The notes under the pieces are model-generated. The model did not search any database. It had not been told where the DNA came from and saw nothing but the letters and a program-made list of their open reading frames with translations. Shown here one piece after another: positions 44,944 through 55,940 of a DNA stretch of 64,000 nucleotides (the first letter of the stretch is position 1; each line of letters starts with the position of its first letter). The position numbers were made by a program, and so were the translations under genes. Source of the stretch: Lysobacter ciconiae (GTDB taxonomy: Bacteria > Pseudomonadota > Gammaproteobacteria > Xanthomonadales > Xanthomonadaceae); assembly GCF_015209725.1 (NCBI RefSeq), contig NZ_CP063656.1:1285001-1349000 (forward strand). Direction: 5' to 3'.

Positions 44944-45429
44944 TCAAAAAAACCACGCCGCGGCAAAAATCCCCAGCATGGCGAAGACCACCCCGATCTT
45001 GAGCACCGTCCCCACCAGCATGCCAAGCCACGTGCCAAGGCCGACACGCGTCGCGCGCCCCAGGTGGCGATCGTGCAGCAGCTGGCCCGCCAGCGCGCCC
45101 ACGAACGGTCCGGCCAACAGCCCGAGCAGGCCAAAAAACAGGCCCGCCACGGTGCCTGCGACGGCCCCGGCAAGCGCCAGTCGACTCGCGCCGACCCGCT
45201 TGGCGCCTACGGCCGTCGCAAGCAGATCGATGGCAGCCGACAACACCGTCAGCACTCCCAGAACCAGCAGGATCCACGGTCCGACCTGCTCAAAGCCGTT
45301 GGCCCACGCGGCCAGCAACATACCGGCGAATATCAGCGGGATGCCCGGAATGGCGGGCAGGACCGTACCGGCTACGCCCAGCACCACCAGCACCACGGCG
45401 AGCATGTAGTAAAGCGATTGCAGGTCCAA
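44944..45429 (-). CDS. DUF456 integral membrane protein
   Basis: 161 residues, mostly hydrophobic, with four to five predicted helices and the Gly-rich stretches GVAGTVLPAIPGIPLIFAG and FFGLLGLLAGPFVGALAGQ typical of DUF456. Function is unknown. It lies 84 bp upstream of cls on the same strand and could share its transcript, and is divergent from the cold-shock gene. Confidence 0.85.
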   Translation of the reverse strand: MDLQSLYYMLAVVLVVLGVAGTVLPAIPGIPLIFAGMLLAAWANGFEQVGPWILLVLGVLTVLSAAIDLLATAVGAKRVGASRLALAGAVAGTVAGLFFGLLGLLAGPFVGALAGQLLHDRHLGRATRVGLGTWLGMLVGTVLKIGVVFAMLGIFAAAWFF

Positions 45430-45449
45430 ATCGTGAATCCGTCAGCAAA

Positions 45450-45467
45450 AGTGATTGCATTATCACT
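45450..45467. promoter_or_regulatory. 18-bp palindrome in the DUF456/csp divergent region
   Basis: AGTGAT-TGCATT-ATCACT is a perfect dyad with a 6-base centre, 21 bp from the DUF456 start and about 160 bp upstream of csp. It resembles an operator. It is not a Crp/Clp site, because the GTGA...TCAC spacing is 8 rather than 6. Confidence 0.35.
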
Positions 45468-45628
45468 GTTCCCGGGGTAGTTTCGGGCCGCTGTTTGTCA
45501 GGGTCATCGTGAATCACGGCCCGATGTGCTGGTTCCCGGATCGCTCATCGTTGCACCTTGTTTCTTCCTTGCAACCAGCCTGGCGCAGCCGCGCCGGTTC
45601 AACTCAGACTGTTCCAGGGAGCTTCAAG

Positions 45629-45838
45629 ATGTCCAACCGTGAAAACGGAACCGTAAAATGGTTCAACGATGCCAAGGGTTTTGGCTTCATCAGCCGTGAG
45701 AATGGCGAAGACGTGTTCGTCCATTTCCGGGCCATCGAGTCCGACGGCTTCAAGAGCCTGCAGGAAGGCCAAGCGGTCTCCTTCGTGGTCACGCAGGGCC
45801 AGAAGGGCTTGCAGGCCGACCAGGTCCGCCCCGAGTAA
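45629..45838 (+). CDS. csp: Cold-shock protein (CspA family)
   Basis: 69 residues, a single cold-shock domain with RNP1 KGFGFISR and RNP2 DVFVHFRAI. It binds single-stranded RNA and DNA and melts RNA secondary structure. GGGAG precedes the ATG. If transcribed from near the DUF456 promoter region it would have a leader of up to about 160 bases, as cold-shock genes often do; the frame is open across this leader but does not look coding. A terminator follows at once. Confidence 0.95.
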   Translation: MSNRENGTVKWFNDAKGFGFISRENGEDVFVHFRAIESDGFKSLQEGQAVSFVVTQGQKGLQADQVRPE

Positions 45839-45853
45839 GGGACGGAACTGCGC

Positions 45854-45890
45854 CAACAAAAAGCCCCGGCCAGTCCGGGGTTTTTTGTTG
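45854..45890. terminator. Bidirectional intrinsic terminator
   Basis: CCCCGG (45864-45869) pairs with CCGGGG (45875-45880), extended by A/T pairs on both sides into AACAAAAA and TTTTTTGTT. It ends csp and can also stop minus-strand transcription from the lipoprotein gene. Confidence 0.9.
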
Positions 45891-45944
45891 CCTGCGCCAT
45901 GACTGCCGCAGGCGATCAGCTCAGGCTGGTCAGCTCACACCTGC

Positions 45945-46427
45945 TCAGCGCAGGTGTGCCGCACCGCCGTAAACGCGCACGTAGGAACCTTCGCGCATGC
46001 CGTTGACGTTCTTCTGGTCAACCGACACGGTGCGGCCGTTGTCCATGCGCACGTGGACGCGGTAGATATCGCCCTGCACGCTGTTCTGGATCGCGTTGCC
46101 GGCGAGGGCGCCGGCCGCCGCACCGGCGACGGTCGCCGTATTGCGCCGGCCCTTGCTCTTGTCGTCAGCAAGCTCACGGCCGGCTACAGCGCCGACCACG
46201 CCGCCGAGTACCGCGCCGGTCGCGTTGGGAACATTGGAGCCGGTCGAACCCATGTGCTCGATGCGCACGATGGTGCCGCAGTCCTGGCAGCTGGTCTGGC
46301 TGCCGTAGGCGGGCTGCGTGTTGTAGCCGCCGGAGCTGTAACCCGGGCTGGTCGCACAGCCGGCCATGGCAAGCGCGGCGGCGGCGACGAACGCGGTGGT
46401 GATGGAGCGCTGTTTGGTGATGTTCAT
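45945..46427 (-). CDS. Glycine-zipper 2TM-domain lipoprotein
   Basis: 160 residues. The signal peptide ends in lipobox ALAMAGC (Cys at about residue 23). A glycine-zipper segment of alternating small residues (GAVLGGVVGAVAGREL, then VAGAAAGALAGNAI) resembles SlyB/Pcp outer-membrane lipoproteins, followed by a compact C-terminal strand domain (YRVHVRMDNGRTVSVDQ). Such proteins help outer-membrane integrity. GGAGAA precedes the ATG; a further upstream ATG lacks a site. Confidence 0.88.
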   Translation of the reverse strand: MNITKQRSITTAFVAAAALAMAGCATSPGYSSGGYNTQPAYGSQTSCQDCGTIVRIEHMGSTGSNVPNATGAVLGGVVGAVAGRELADDKSKGRRNTATVAGAAAGALAGNAIQNSVQGDIYRVHVRMDNGRTVSVDQKNVNGMREGSYVRVYGGAAHLR

Positions 46428-46529
46428 GGGGTTCTCCGACCTTGGATTTGGGGTGGGCAACAAGCCACGCAGCCAACTTAGGGCGGTGCCGATGAACGCA
46501 GGGTCAATCCGCGGGGTACCTGCCGGGAA

Positions 46530-46994
46530 TCAGCGGAAGTCCTGGTGGCATGCCTTGCAGTTTTCGCCGATCTTTTTTGTGGTCGCGGCGAGGCTCTCGC
46601 ATCCTTCGGCCGGACTGGCGAGCGCGGCATCCAGGGTGGCGCGCAGATCGCCGGCGTGGCCCGCGAAGCGCGCGTCATCGGCAAGGCCCGGGAAGGCGGG
46701 CTCAAGGTCGTCGCTGACGGTGCGCAGCGCCTTGATGTGCGGCTGGGAGTCGGGCGCGCTGCAGCGGTTGGCCTTGATCTTCCCGCCCAACTGCGCGGCA
46801 TGGGCCTCCATCATGTGCATGGCGGCGCCCGGGAAGTGGTCCTGCCAGGTCTTGCGGCCTTCCAGCGCGCGCAGCAGCATCACCGTCGCCAGTACACCGA
46901 TGGCCAGGCCGACCAGCACCAGGATGATGTACTTGGCGCCGTTGCCATGGGGCTTGTGGTCGCCGTACGGGGTCTCGCGCTGGGGGTTGTCCAT
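46530..46994 (-). CDS. Membrane-anchored cytochrome c'-like protein
   Basis: 154 residues. One N-terminal helix (about 21-42, YIILVLVGLAIGVLATVML) is not followed by a clear cleavage site, so the protein is probably anchored. The periplasmic part is a four-helix bundle of cytochrome c type with a single haem site, CKACH, ten residues from the C-terminus, the location typical of cytochrome c'. These bind NO or shuttle electrons. Confidence 0.82.
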   Translation of the reverse strand: MDNPQRETPYGDHKPHGNGAKYIILVLVGLAIGVLATVMLLRALEGRKTWQDHFPGAAMHMMEAHAAQLGGKIKANRCSAPDSQPHIKALRTVSDDLEPAFPGLADDARFAGHAGDLRATLDAALASPAEGCESLAATTKKIGENCKACHQDFR

Positions 46995-47075
46995 GGGGCT
47001 CGCTTCCTGATGTTTGGCCGAACGATAGCACGCACTGCGCGAGCTTCAGCCGGTCGCGGGCTCTACAATGCCGCG

Positions 47076-47888
47076 ATGGAAAACCACCCCCTGGACCCTG
47101 TCCTGCTGGAGCGATTCGGCGGTATTGATCGGCTGTACGGCACCGGCGCGCTTGCCCGTTTCAGCCAGTCGCGCGTGGCTGTCGTCGGCATGGGAGGCGT
47201 GGGCTCCTGGGTCGTCGAGGCGCTGGTGCGCAGCGGCGTCGGCCGGTTGGTGTTGATCGATGCCGATGACATCTGCGTGTCCAACTCCAACCGGCAGCTG
47301 CCTGCGCACGAGGGCCAGTTTGGGCGGCCCAAGGTGGTGGCCATGGCGGAGCGGTGCCGGAGCATCAACCCGTTGATCGAGGTGGAGGCGGTAGAGAGTT
47401 TCCTGACCGCGGCGAACGTGGGTGAGCTGCTGGACCGTGACTTCGACCTGGTGCTGGATGCCTGTGACAGCTTCCGCAGCAAGGTGGAACTGATCGCCTG
47501 GTGCCGGCGCCGGAAGCTGCCGTTGGTGGTCTGCGGTTCGGCCGGCGGGCGGCTGGATCCGACCCAGATCCGCGTACGTGACATGTCGCGTACCGAGCAT
47601 GACGCGATGCTGGCGCTGATCCGCAAGAAGCTGCGCGCCGAGTTCAATTTTCCGCGCAGCCCGCAGCGCTACTTCAGCGTGCCGGCGGTGTACTCGCTGG
47701 AAAACGTGAAGTACCCGCAGGTCGATGGCACGGTCTGCGGTGTGCGTCCGAAAGTGGCGGGCGAAGCGTCGCTGAAACTTGATTGCGGCGCGGGTCTGGG
47801 CGCGGCGACGCACGTCACCGGGGCGTTTGCGTTCGCGATGGTGAGCAGGGCGCTGGAGCTGCTGTTGAAGGGGCGGGCTACGGTCTAG
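47076..47888 (+). CDS. tcdA: tRNA threonylcarbamoyladenosine dehydratase TcdA
   Basis: 270 residues of the E1/ThiF/MoeB superfamily. VVGMGGVGSWVVEALVRSG is the nucleotide loop, DADDICVSNSNRQ the conserved Arg/Asn motif and LVLDACDSFRSK the Asp that binds Mg-ATP. TcdA dehydrates t6A37 to the cyclic form ct6A in ANN-decoding tRNAs. The start follows a 81-bp divergent gap from the cytochrome gene. Confidence 0.92.
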   Translation: MENHPLDPVLLERFGGIDRLYGTGALARFSQSRVAVVGMGGVGSWVVEALVRSGVGRLVLIDADDICVSNSNRQLPAHEGQFGRPKVVAMAERCRSINPLIEVEAVESFLTAANVGELLDRDFDLVLDACDSFRSKVELIAWCRRRKLPLVVCGSAGGRLDPTQIRVRDMSRTEHDAMLALIRKKLRAEFNFPRSPQRYFSVPAVYSLENVKYPQVDGTVCGVRPKVAGEASLKLDCGAGLGAATHVTGAFAFAMVSRALELLLKGRATV

Positions 47889-47957
47889 CGAGCGCGATCG
47901 CTGGTTGGAGTGCACCGTCCCGGCTTGCGTTGTTTTCCGGGGGCCGGAGAGCGGGCG

Positions 47958-51148
<3,191 letters not shown>

Positions 51149-51152
<4 letters not shown>

Positions 51153-52594
51153 GAGAACCAGCCGTGCAGCATGAAGCCGTCCGCCGCGCTGCTGGCGGGG
51201 TGGTGGCTGGTGAGGCGCGGGGGGTCGCCGGCGGCGCGGTAGGCCCAGGCGCGTTGGCCCTGGCTGGTCTGCAGCAGGTAGTAATCACGGCGCAGGTCGC
51301 CGTCCCACCAGCCGGTCTCGATGCGTTCGGGTCCGGCGAGGATGCGCAGCTGGTGATCGCGCAGCGGCACCGGATGCGGCAGCAGCCAGCCCGGACGGGG
51401 CAGGTCGGCCGGCGGAGCGACCCGCGAGTGCTCGGCTTGCCAGGCCCGTTCGGGGCGATGGTCGGCGCGCACGCCCAGACCCTGCACGGATTCATCGCCG
51501 AGCCGGGCCCGCAGGCGCTCGCGCAGTTGCTCCCACGGCACCGCCTGTTGTGGGCGCGCATCGAACAGGTCGCGACCTGCCGGCACGAACGGGGGCAGTT
51601 CACGGGCCAGCAGCTGCACGCCGCGCACCGGGGCGGGAACCCGCTCCTGCTCCAGCCGGCCCCGGGCCAGTTCGAACAGCATGGCCGAGTCGCGCTCGGG
51701 CGCCAGCAGGCCGACCACCACCTCGGTATCGGCGCAGCGCTCGTGTTCCAGCACCAGGGTGAAACGTTCCACGCCCCCGTCGCGTCCGGCCAGGTAGGCA
51801 GCCAGATCGGCGGTCAGGCGGCGCAGCGGGAACAGCAGCGCCTGACTGGACTCCACGTCGTAGTTGAGGTCGATCCGCGAGCTGAAGCTGTCGGGCGGCT
51901 GGTAGTAACGCAGTGGTGTGGGCAGTGAGCCGGTGAGGCGGTCCAGGTGGGCGAGGGCGTCCTTGCCCACCCGCCGGCCCAGCGCCACGCGCGGCAGCGC
52001 GACGACCTGGCCCAGCTTGCTCAGCCCCATCCGGCGCAGGCTGCTGGCCACCTCGGCGGGCAGGCCGCTGCGCTCCACCGGCAACTGGGCCAGCGCGTTG
52101 TGCAGGGGGCCATCGGTCAGGATCGCCAGCCCGTCATGCTGGTTGGCCAACGCGCGGGCGGCATACGGGTTGGGTGCCAGGGTGATGCGGTGGCGGAATC
52201 CCAGCGACTTGAGGTCCTCGCGCAGCTGCGCCTCGAACCGCGGCCAGGGACCGAACAGCTTGAAGCTGGCCTCGACCTCGAGCAGCAGGGCCGAGGGCAT
52301 CTCGTGGCTGACCAGCGAGCTGTAGCGGTAGGCCCACGCGGCCAGGAAGCGGTGCCAGCGCACGTCCTCGGCCGGATCGTGGGCGACGGCGGTGAAACGG
52401 CTGCACAGGGCCTGCGCCGCGCCCAATGATTGACCGGCCCTCAATCCGGCGGCTTTGGCGGAGGCGTTGACGGCGCGCAGCACGCGGCGCTGCGCCGGCC
52501 CGGTCACCAGCGCCAGTGGGGCGGCGGGGTCAGGGTGGCGGCGCAGGACGCCGTCGAGCGCCAATTGCGGCAGGAGGATGCAGGCCCAGAGCAT
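51149..52594 (-). CDS. imuB: Y-family polymerase-like protein ImuB
   Basis: 481 residues. It aligns with Y-family polymerases but the first catalytic motif reads ACILLPQLALDG instead of DxDxFFA, and the DEA(Y/F) region reads LLLEVEASFKLFG, so it is expected to be catalytically dead, as ImuB is. ImuB bridges ImuA, DnaE2 and the clamp. It starts nine bases after imuA and overlaps dnaE2. Confidence 0.92.
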
Positions 52595-52603
52595 GGGCGG
52601 ATC

Positions 52604-53311
52604 TCAATGGGTCCGCGCCCGCAGCGCATACAACTTGTGCACGCGTGAGGGTGGGAAGGCCCGGACCACGCCGCCCTGCCGGGAAGGCGGCCGGCAGCCG
52701 TCCGCGGCAAACGGGATCGCCTGCGGGGGCGGATTGCCGCCCCGGCACTTGAGTATCCGCAACCGGGCTGGATCGGCGTCGACGGCGATCCGCAGTGCCG
52801 CCGGCGAGGGATTGGCTGCCGCCTTTATCGGGCGCAGCGCAAACCCCAGGCACTGCCCGGCCTCGGCGGCCACCTGCAGGCGGCGCAGGGCGCGGTCGTC
52901 CACCTGACGGGGCCAGCACAGCACCGCCGAGCAGGCCGCCGAACGCAGGCACTGCTCGGTGGCCCACAGCGCGTCACGTGGATCGGCGCGGACGATCTGC
53001 AAACGCTGCAGACGGATGCCGGCATTCATCCAGGCCGGCGCATAGGGCAGGTACGGCGGCGCGATCAGCGCGATCATGCCGTCGGCCTGCGACAACCGGG
53101 CCAGGGTCGGCCACAGCAGGCGCAGCTCGCCCACACCGTCGGCCGGCAACAACAACTCGGTCAGGCCGGTTTCCGGCCAGCCGCCCTCGGGCAGGGCATC
53201 GTCCAGATCGGGGAAGCCGGTCGGCTGGCTGGATGGCGCGCGCGGGGCGGGCCGGCCACGCCAGACCTGGCGCGACTCCAGCAGGGACTCCAGGGAGCTG
53301 ACCACCGCCAT
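52604..53311 (-). CDS. imuA: Translesion synthesis-associated protein ImuA
   Basis: 235 residues, a RecA-like/SulA-like small protein. DLDDALPEGGWPETGLTELL and IALIAPPYLPYAPAW are the ImuA signatures. It is required with ImuB and DnaE2 for induced mutagenesis. The ATG shares its A with the lexA stop (TGATG), implying coupled translation; a TTG three bases upstream also opens the frame. Confidence 0.9.
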   Translation of the reverse strand: MAVVSSLESLLESRQVWRGRPAPRAPSSQPTGFPDLDDALPEGGWPETGLTELLLPADGVGELRLLWPTLARLSQADGMIALIAPPYLPYAPAWMNAGIRLQRLQIVRADPRDALWATEQCLRSAACSAVLCWPRQVDDRALRRLQVAAEAGQCLGFALRPIKAAANPSPAALRIAVDADPARLRILKCRGGNPPPQAIPFAADGCRPPSRQGGVVRAFPPSRVHKLYALRARTH

Positions 53312-53946
53312 CAACCCGGCCTCACCAGTCCGGCAAACAAGCCTTCGATGGCGAAGTCGACGATGCGGGCGTCGATCTCGATCGGGGCGTAGGCCGGGTT
53401 TCGCGGCAGCAGGCGCAGATGGCCGCCATTGCCTTCCGCACCACCGGTGTCCAATCGCTTCACCGTCAGCTCGCCTTCGATCCGGGCCACCACCGTCTGG
53501 CCGTGGCGGGCCTGCGGCGTGCGATGCACGCCGATCAGATCGCCCGGCAGGATGGCGTCCAGGATCATCGAGTCGCCCTCGACCTCCAGCAGGTAGTCCG
53601 GACGCAGGCGGAACAGGGACGGGTCCAGGGTGAGTTCGCGCCTTACCTCCGGGTCGGAACCGATTGGCTGGCCGGCCGCGACCCGGCCCAGCAAGGGCAC
53701 CTGCAGGAGTCCATCGCCCGGGGTGCCGGCAGTGCCCGGGCCGGTGAGCCGGATACCGCGCGCACGCCCGGTGGCCAGTTCGATCAGGCCCGCCTGTGCG
53801 AGCACTTCCAGGTGGTGCCGCGCCGAGCGGTTCTGGCGGAAACCGAAGGCGCGGGCGATCTCCATCTGTGACGGGGGGTAGCCGTGACGGGCGATGTGCT
53901 CGCGCAGATAGGCGAGCAGGCGGTGCTGGGTGTCGGAGAGGTCCAT
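53311..53946 (-). CDS. lexA: LexA repressor of the imuAB-dnaE2 cassette (LexA2-type)
   Basis: 211 residues. The N-terminal winged helix (YPPSQMEIARAFGFRQ) is followed by an Ala-Gly cleavage site in GRVAAGQP, the catalytic Ser in EGDSMILD and Lys in ELTVKRL, so it should self-cleave with RecA. Linkage to imuA marks it as the LexA2-type paralogue common in xanthomonads and pseudomonads; a second lexA next to recA is expected elsewhere. No Shine-Dalgarno site precedes the ATG; the operator palindrome sits there instead. Confidence 0.92.
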   Translation of the reverse strand: MDLSDTQHRLLAYLREHIARHGYPPSQMEIARAFGFRQNRSARHHLEVLAQAGLIELATGRARGIRLTGPGTAGTPGDGLLQVPLLGRVAAGQPIGSDPEVRRELTLDPSLFRLRPDYLLEVEGDSMILDAILPGDLIGVHRTPQARHGQTVVARIEGELTVKRLDTGGAEGNGGHLRLLPRNPAYAPIEIDARIVDFAIEGLFAGLVRPG

Positions 53947-53962
53947 GTACTAATAATAGTAC
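53947..53962 (-). promoter_or_regulatory. Probable LexA operator overlapping the lexA -10 region
   Basis: GTACTAATAATAGTAC is a perfect palindrome (GTACTA arms, 4-base centre) ending one base before the lexA ATG. On the coding strand it contains TATTAT, a plausible -10 box that would put the transcription start at or beside the start codon. Position and symmetry make it the SOS box of the lexA-imuA-imuB-dnaE2 operon; the exact consensus for this LexA is not known to me. Confidence 0.65.
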
Positions 53963-53995
53963 CTGTCTGTCTCACGCATTGAGATACGCCGCGGC

Positions 53996-55090
53996 TCAGG
54001 CGAGGTCGAACAATTCCGTCTGCACGCTACCCGCATCCTCCTCGATGAACCCCGAAAGCCCGACCCCTACCAGCCGATAGAGCGTGTTCCCGGGCAAGGC
54101 GACGCGGTCGCGCAGGTCGCAGGCGATATCAGCCAAGGCGTCCAGCGTGGCCGGCCGTGTGGGCGGCGTCAGGCTGCGGGTCAGGATGCGGAAATCAGCG
54201 GTCTTGAGCTTCAGCACCACCGTGCGCGGCGTGCGATCGGGATGGCGCTGCCGCTGGCGCTGGTAGCCGTCCCAGGTCTTCTCTGCCAGGCGCCGGATGT
54301 GCGGCTCCAGTTCCGCCAGTGGAAGGTCGCGCTCGAAGGTGTCCTCGGAGGAAATCTGCACGCTCAACCGTTCCGAGCGCACGGGGCTGTGGTCGATGCC
54401 CCGCGACAGCTGGTGCAGGCGGCGGCCCCAGCGACCGAAGCGCAACTCCAGCTCTTCGCCGGCGACCTCGCGCAACTGGCCCACGGTAGCGATGCCCAAC
54501 TCGGCCAACTTGCCCTGCATCACCTTGCCCACGCCGGGCAGGCGGCCGACCGGCAGGGGAGTGAGGAACGCCTGCACCTGGCGGGGCCGGATCACGAAGG
54601 TGCCGTCGGGCTTGTTCCAGTCCGAGGCGATCTTGGCCAGGAACTTGTTGCCCGCGACGCCGGCCGAGGCCGTCAGCCCGGTTTCCGCCCTGATTGCGGC
54701 CCTGATCGCCTCGGCAGTAGCGGTCGCAGAGGGGAGGCCGCTGCGGTTCTCGGTGACATCCAGGTACGCCTCGTCCAAGGACAGCGGCTCCACCAGATCG
54801 GTGTGGCGCAGGAAGATCTCGCGCACCAATCGCGAGGCCTCCTTGTAGCGCGTGAAGTCCGGCGGAATGAAGATCGCATCCGGACACAGGCGTTCGGCAC
54901 GCATCGCCGGCATCGCCGAGCGCACGCCGAACACACGTGCTTCGTAACTCGCCGCCACGACGACCGAGCGCGCACCGCGCCACGCCACCACCACCGGCTT
55001 GCCGCGCAGTGACGGGTCGTCGCGCTGCTCGACGGACGCATAGAAGGCGTCCATGTCGACGTGGAGGATCTTGCGAAGCGGGGTGGGCAT
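53996..55090 (-). CDS. dinB: DNA polymerase IV
   Basis: 364 residues. The catalytic motifs HVDMDAFYASVEQRD and SLDEAYLDVT are intact. The helix-hairpin-helix (LPGVGKVMQGKLAELGI) and little finger follow, and the C-terminus ends in a canonical clamp motif QTELF (357-361). Pol IV bypasses N2-dG adducts. It lies 49 bp upstream of lexA on the same strand. I use the ATG at 55090, since residues encoded further upstream do not belong to the family. Confidence 0.94.
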   Translation of the reverse strand: MPTPLRKILHVDMDAFYASVEQRDDPSLRGKPVVVAWRGARSVVVAASYEARVFGVRSAMPAMRAERLCPDAIFIPPDFTRYKEASRLVREIFLRHTDLVEPLSLDEAYLDVTENRSGLPSATATAEAIRAAIRAETGLTASAGVAGNKFLAKIASDWNKPDGTFVIRPRQVQAFLTPLPVGRLPGVGKVMQGKLAELGIATVGQLREVAGEELELRFGRWGRRLHQLSRGIDHSPVRSERLSVQISSEDTFERDLPLAELEPHIRRLAEKTWDGYQRQRQRHPDRTPRTVVLKLKTADFRILTRSLTPPTRPATLDALADIACDLRDRVALPGNTLYRLVGVGLSGFIEEDAGSVQTELFDLA

Positions 55091-55250
55091 CGGGGAAAGC
55101 GGCGTCTTTGGAAAGGAACAACGGTCGGGCAGGCCTCCGACCGCATCCATTGTGCGACAAGTTGCCGCCGCGGTTGCCGTCGTCACGCGCTCTTTGGCAC
55201 GCTGGGGATCCTGGTTCGCGCAATACCCGCCAACCGCTCCGGAGCCACCC

Positions 55251-55871
55251 ATGCAGCAACCCCGTCATTTCTCGATGCTCCGCGAATTCCAGCTTGCGGA
55301 CTGGTTCACCCTTGGCAACGCGTTCTGCGGCACCGGCGCGATCTTCGCCGCGATGCGCTTCCTGCAGGAGGGCGTGGTGTTCGACCTGATGATCGGCATG
55401 GCGCTGATCCCTCTGGCCTTCATCTTCGATGCGCTGGACGGCCGGGTCGCGCGCTGGCGCAAATCCGCCTCCACCCTGGGGCGCGAGCTGGACTCGCTGG
55501 CCGACGTGATCTCCTTCGGCGTGGCGCCGGCGGCGCTTGCCTACGCGTGCGGCATGCAGGGCGGCTGGGACTGGGTGATCCTGAGTTTCTTCGTGGGCTG
55601 CGGGGTGAGCCGACTGGCGCGCTACAACGTTACCGCCGAGCAGTTGTCCGGCGACGAGGGCAAGGTCAAGTACTTCGAAGGCACGCCGATCCCGACCAGT
55701 CTGGTGCTGGTGATCGTGCTGTGGATCGCCGCGTCGCAGGGTGCGATCGGATCGCAACTGTGGCTGGGCGTGCTGAAGATCGGTCCGTGGCAATTCCATC
55801 CGCTGGTACTGATGTTCGCGCTGTCGGGCGTGCTGATGGTCAGCAAGACGGTGCGGATTCCCAAACCCTGA
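55251..55871 (+). CDS. pssA: CDP-diacylglycerol-serine O-phosphatidyltransferase
   Basis: 206 residues with about six membrane helices. The CDP-alcohol phosphatidyltransferase motif is complete: DALDGRVAR, eight residues, G, three residues, then DSLAD. The small integral type with TLGNAFCGTGAIF near the N-terminus matches the Bacillus/alphaproteobacterial PssA class. It makes phosphatidylserine, the precursor of phosphatidylethanolamine. GGAG precedes the ATG. Confidence 0.88.
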   Translation: MQQPRHFSMLREFQLADWFTLGNAFCGTGAIFAAMRFLQEGVVFDLMIGMALIPLAFIFDALDGRVARWRKSASTLGRELDSLADVISFGVAPAALAYACGMQGGWDWVILSFFVGCGVSRLARYNVTAEQLSGDEGKVKYFEGTPIPTSLVLVIVLWIAASQGAIGSQLWLGVLKIGPWQFHPLVLMFALSGVLMVSKTVRIPKP

Positions 55872-55940
55872 TGAAGCGCGCGGTGCACGGGTACGCAACG
55901 ACGGCGTTGCTATGATCAACGCCAGCTTGGGAGAGGTTCA

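Noticed and set aside
45450..45467. Crp/Clp binding site
   Set aside because: The half-sites GTGA and TCAC are 8 bases apart instead of 6.
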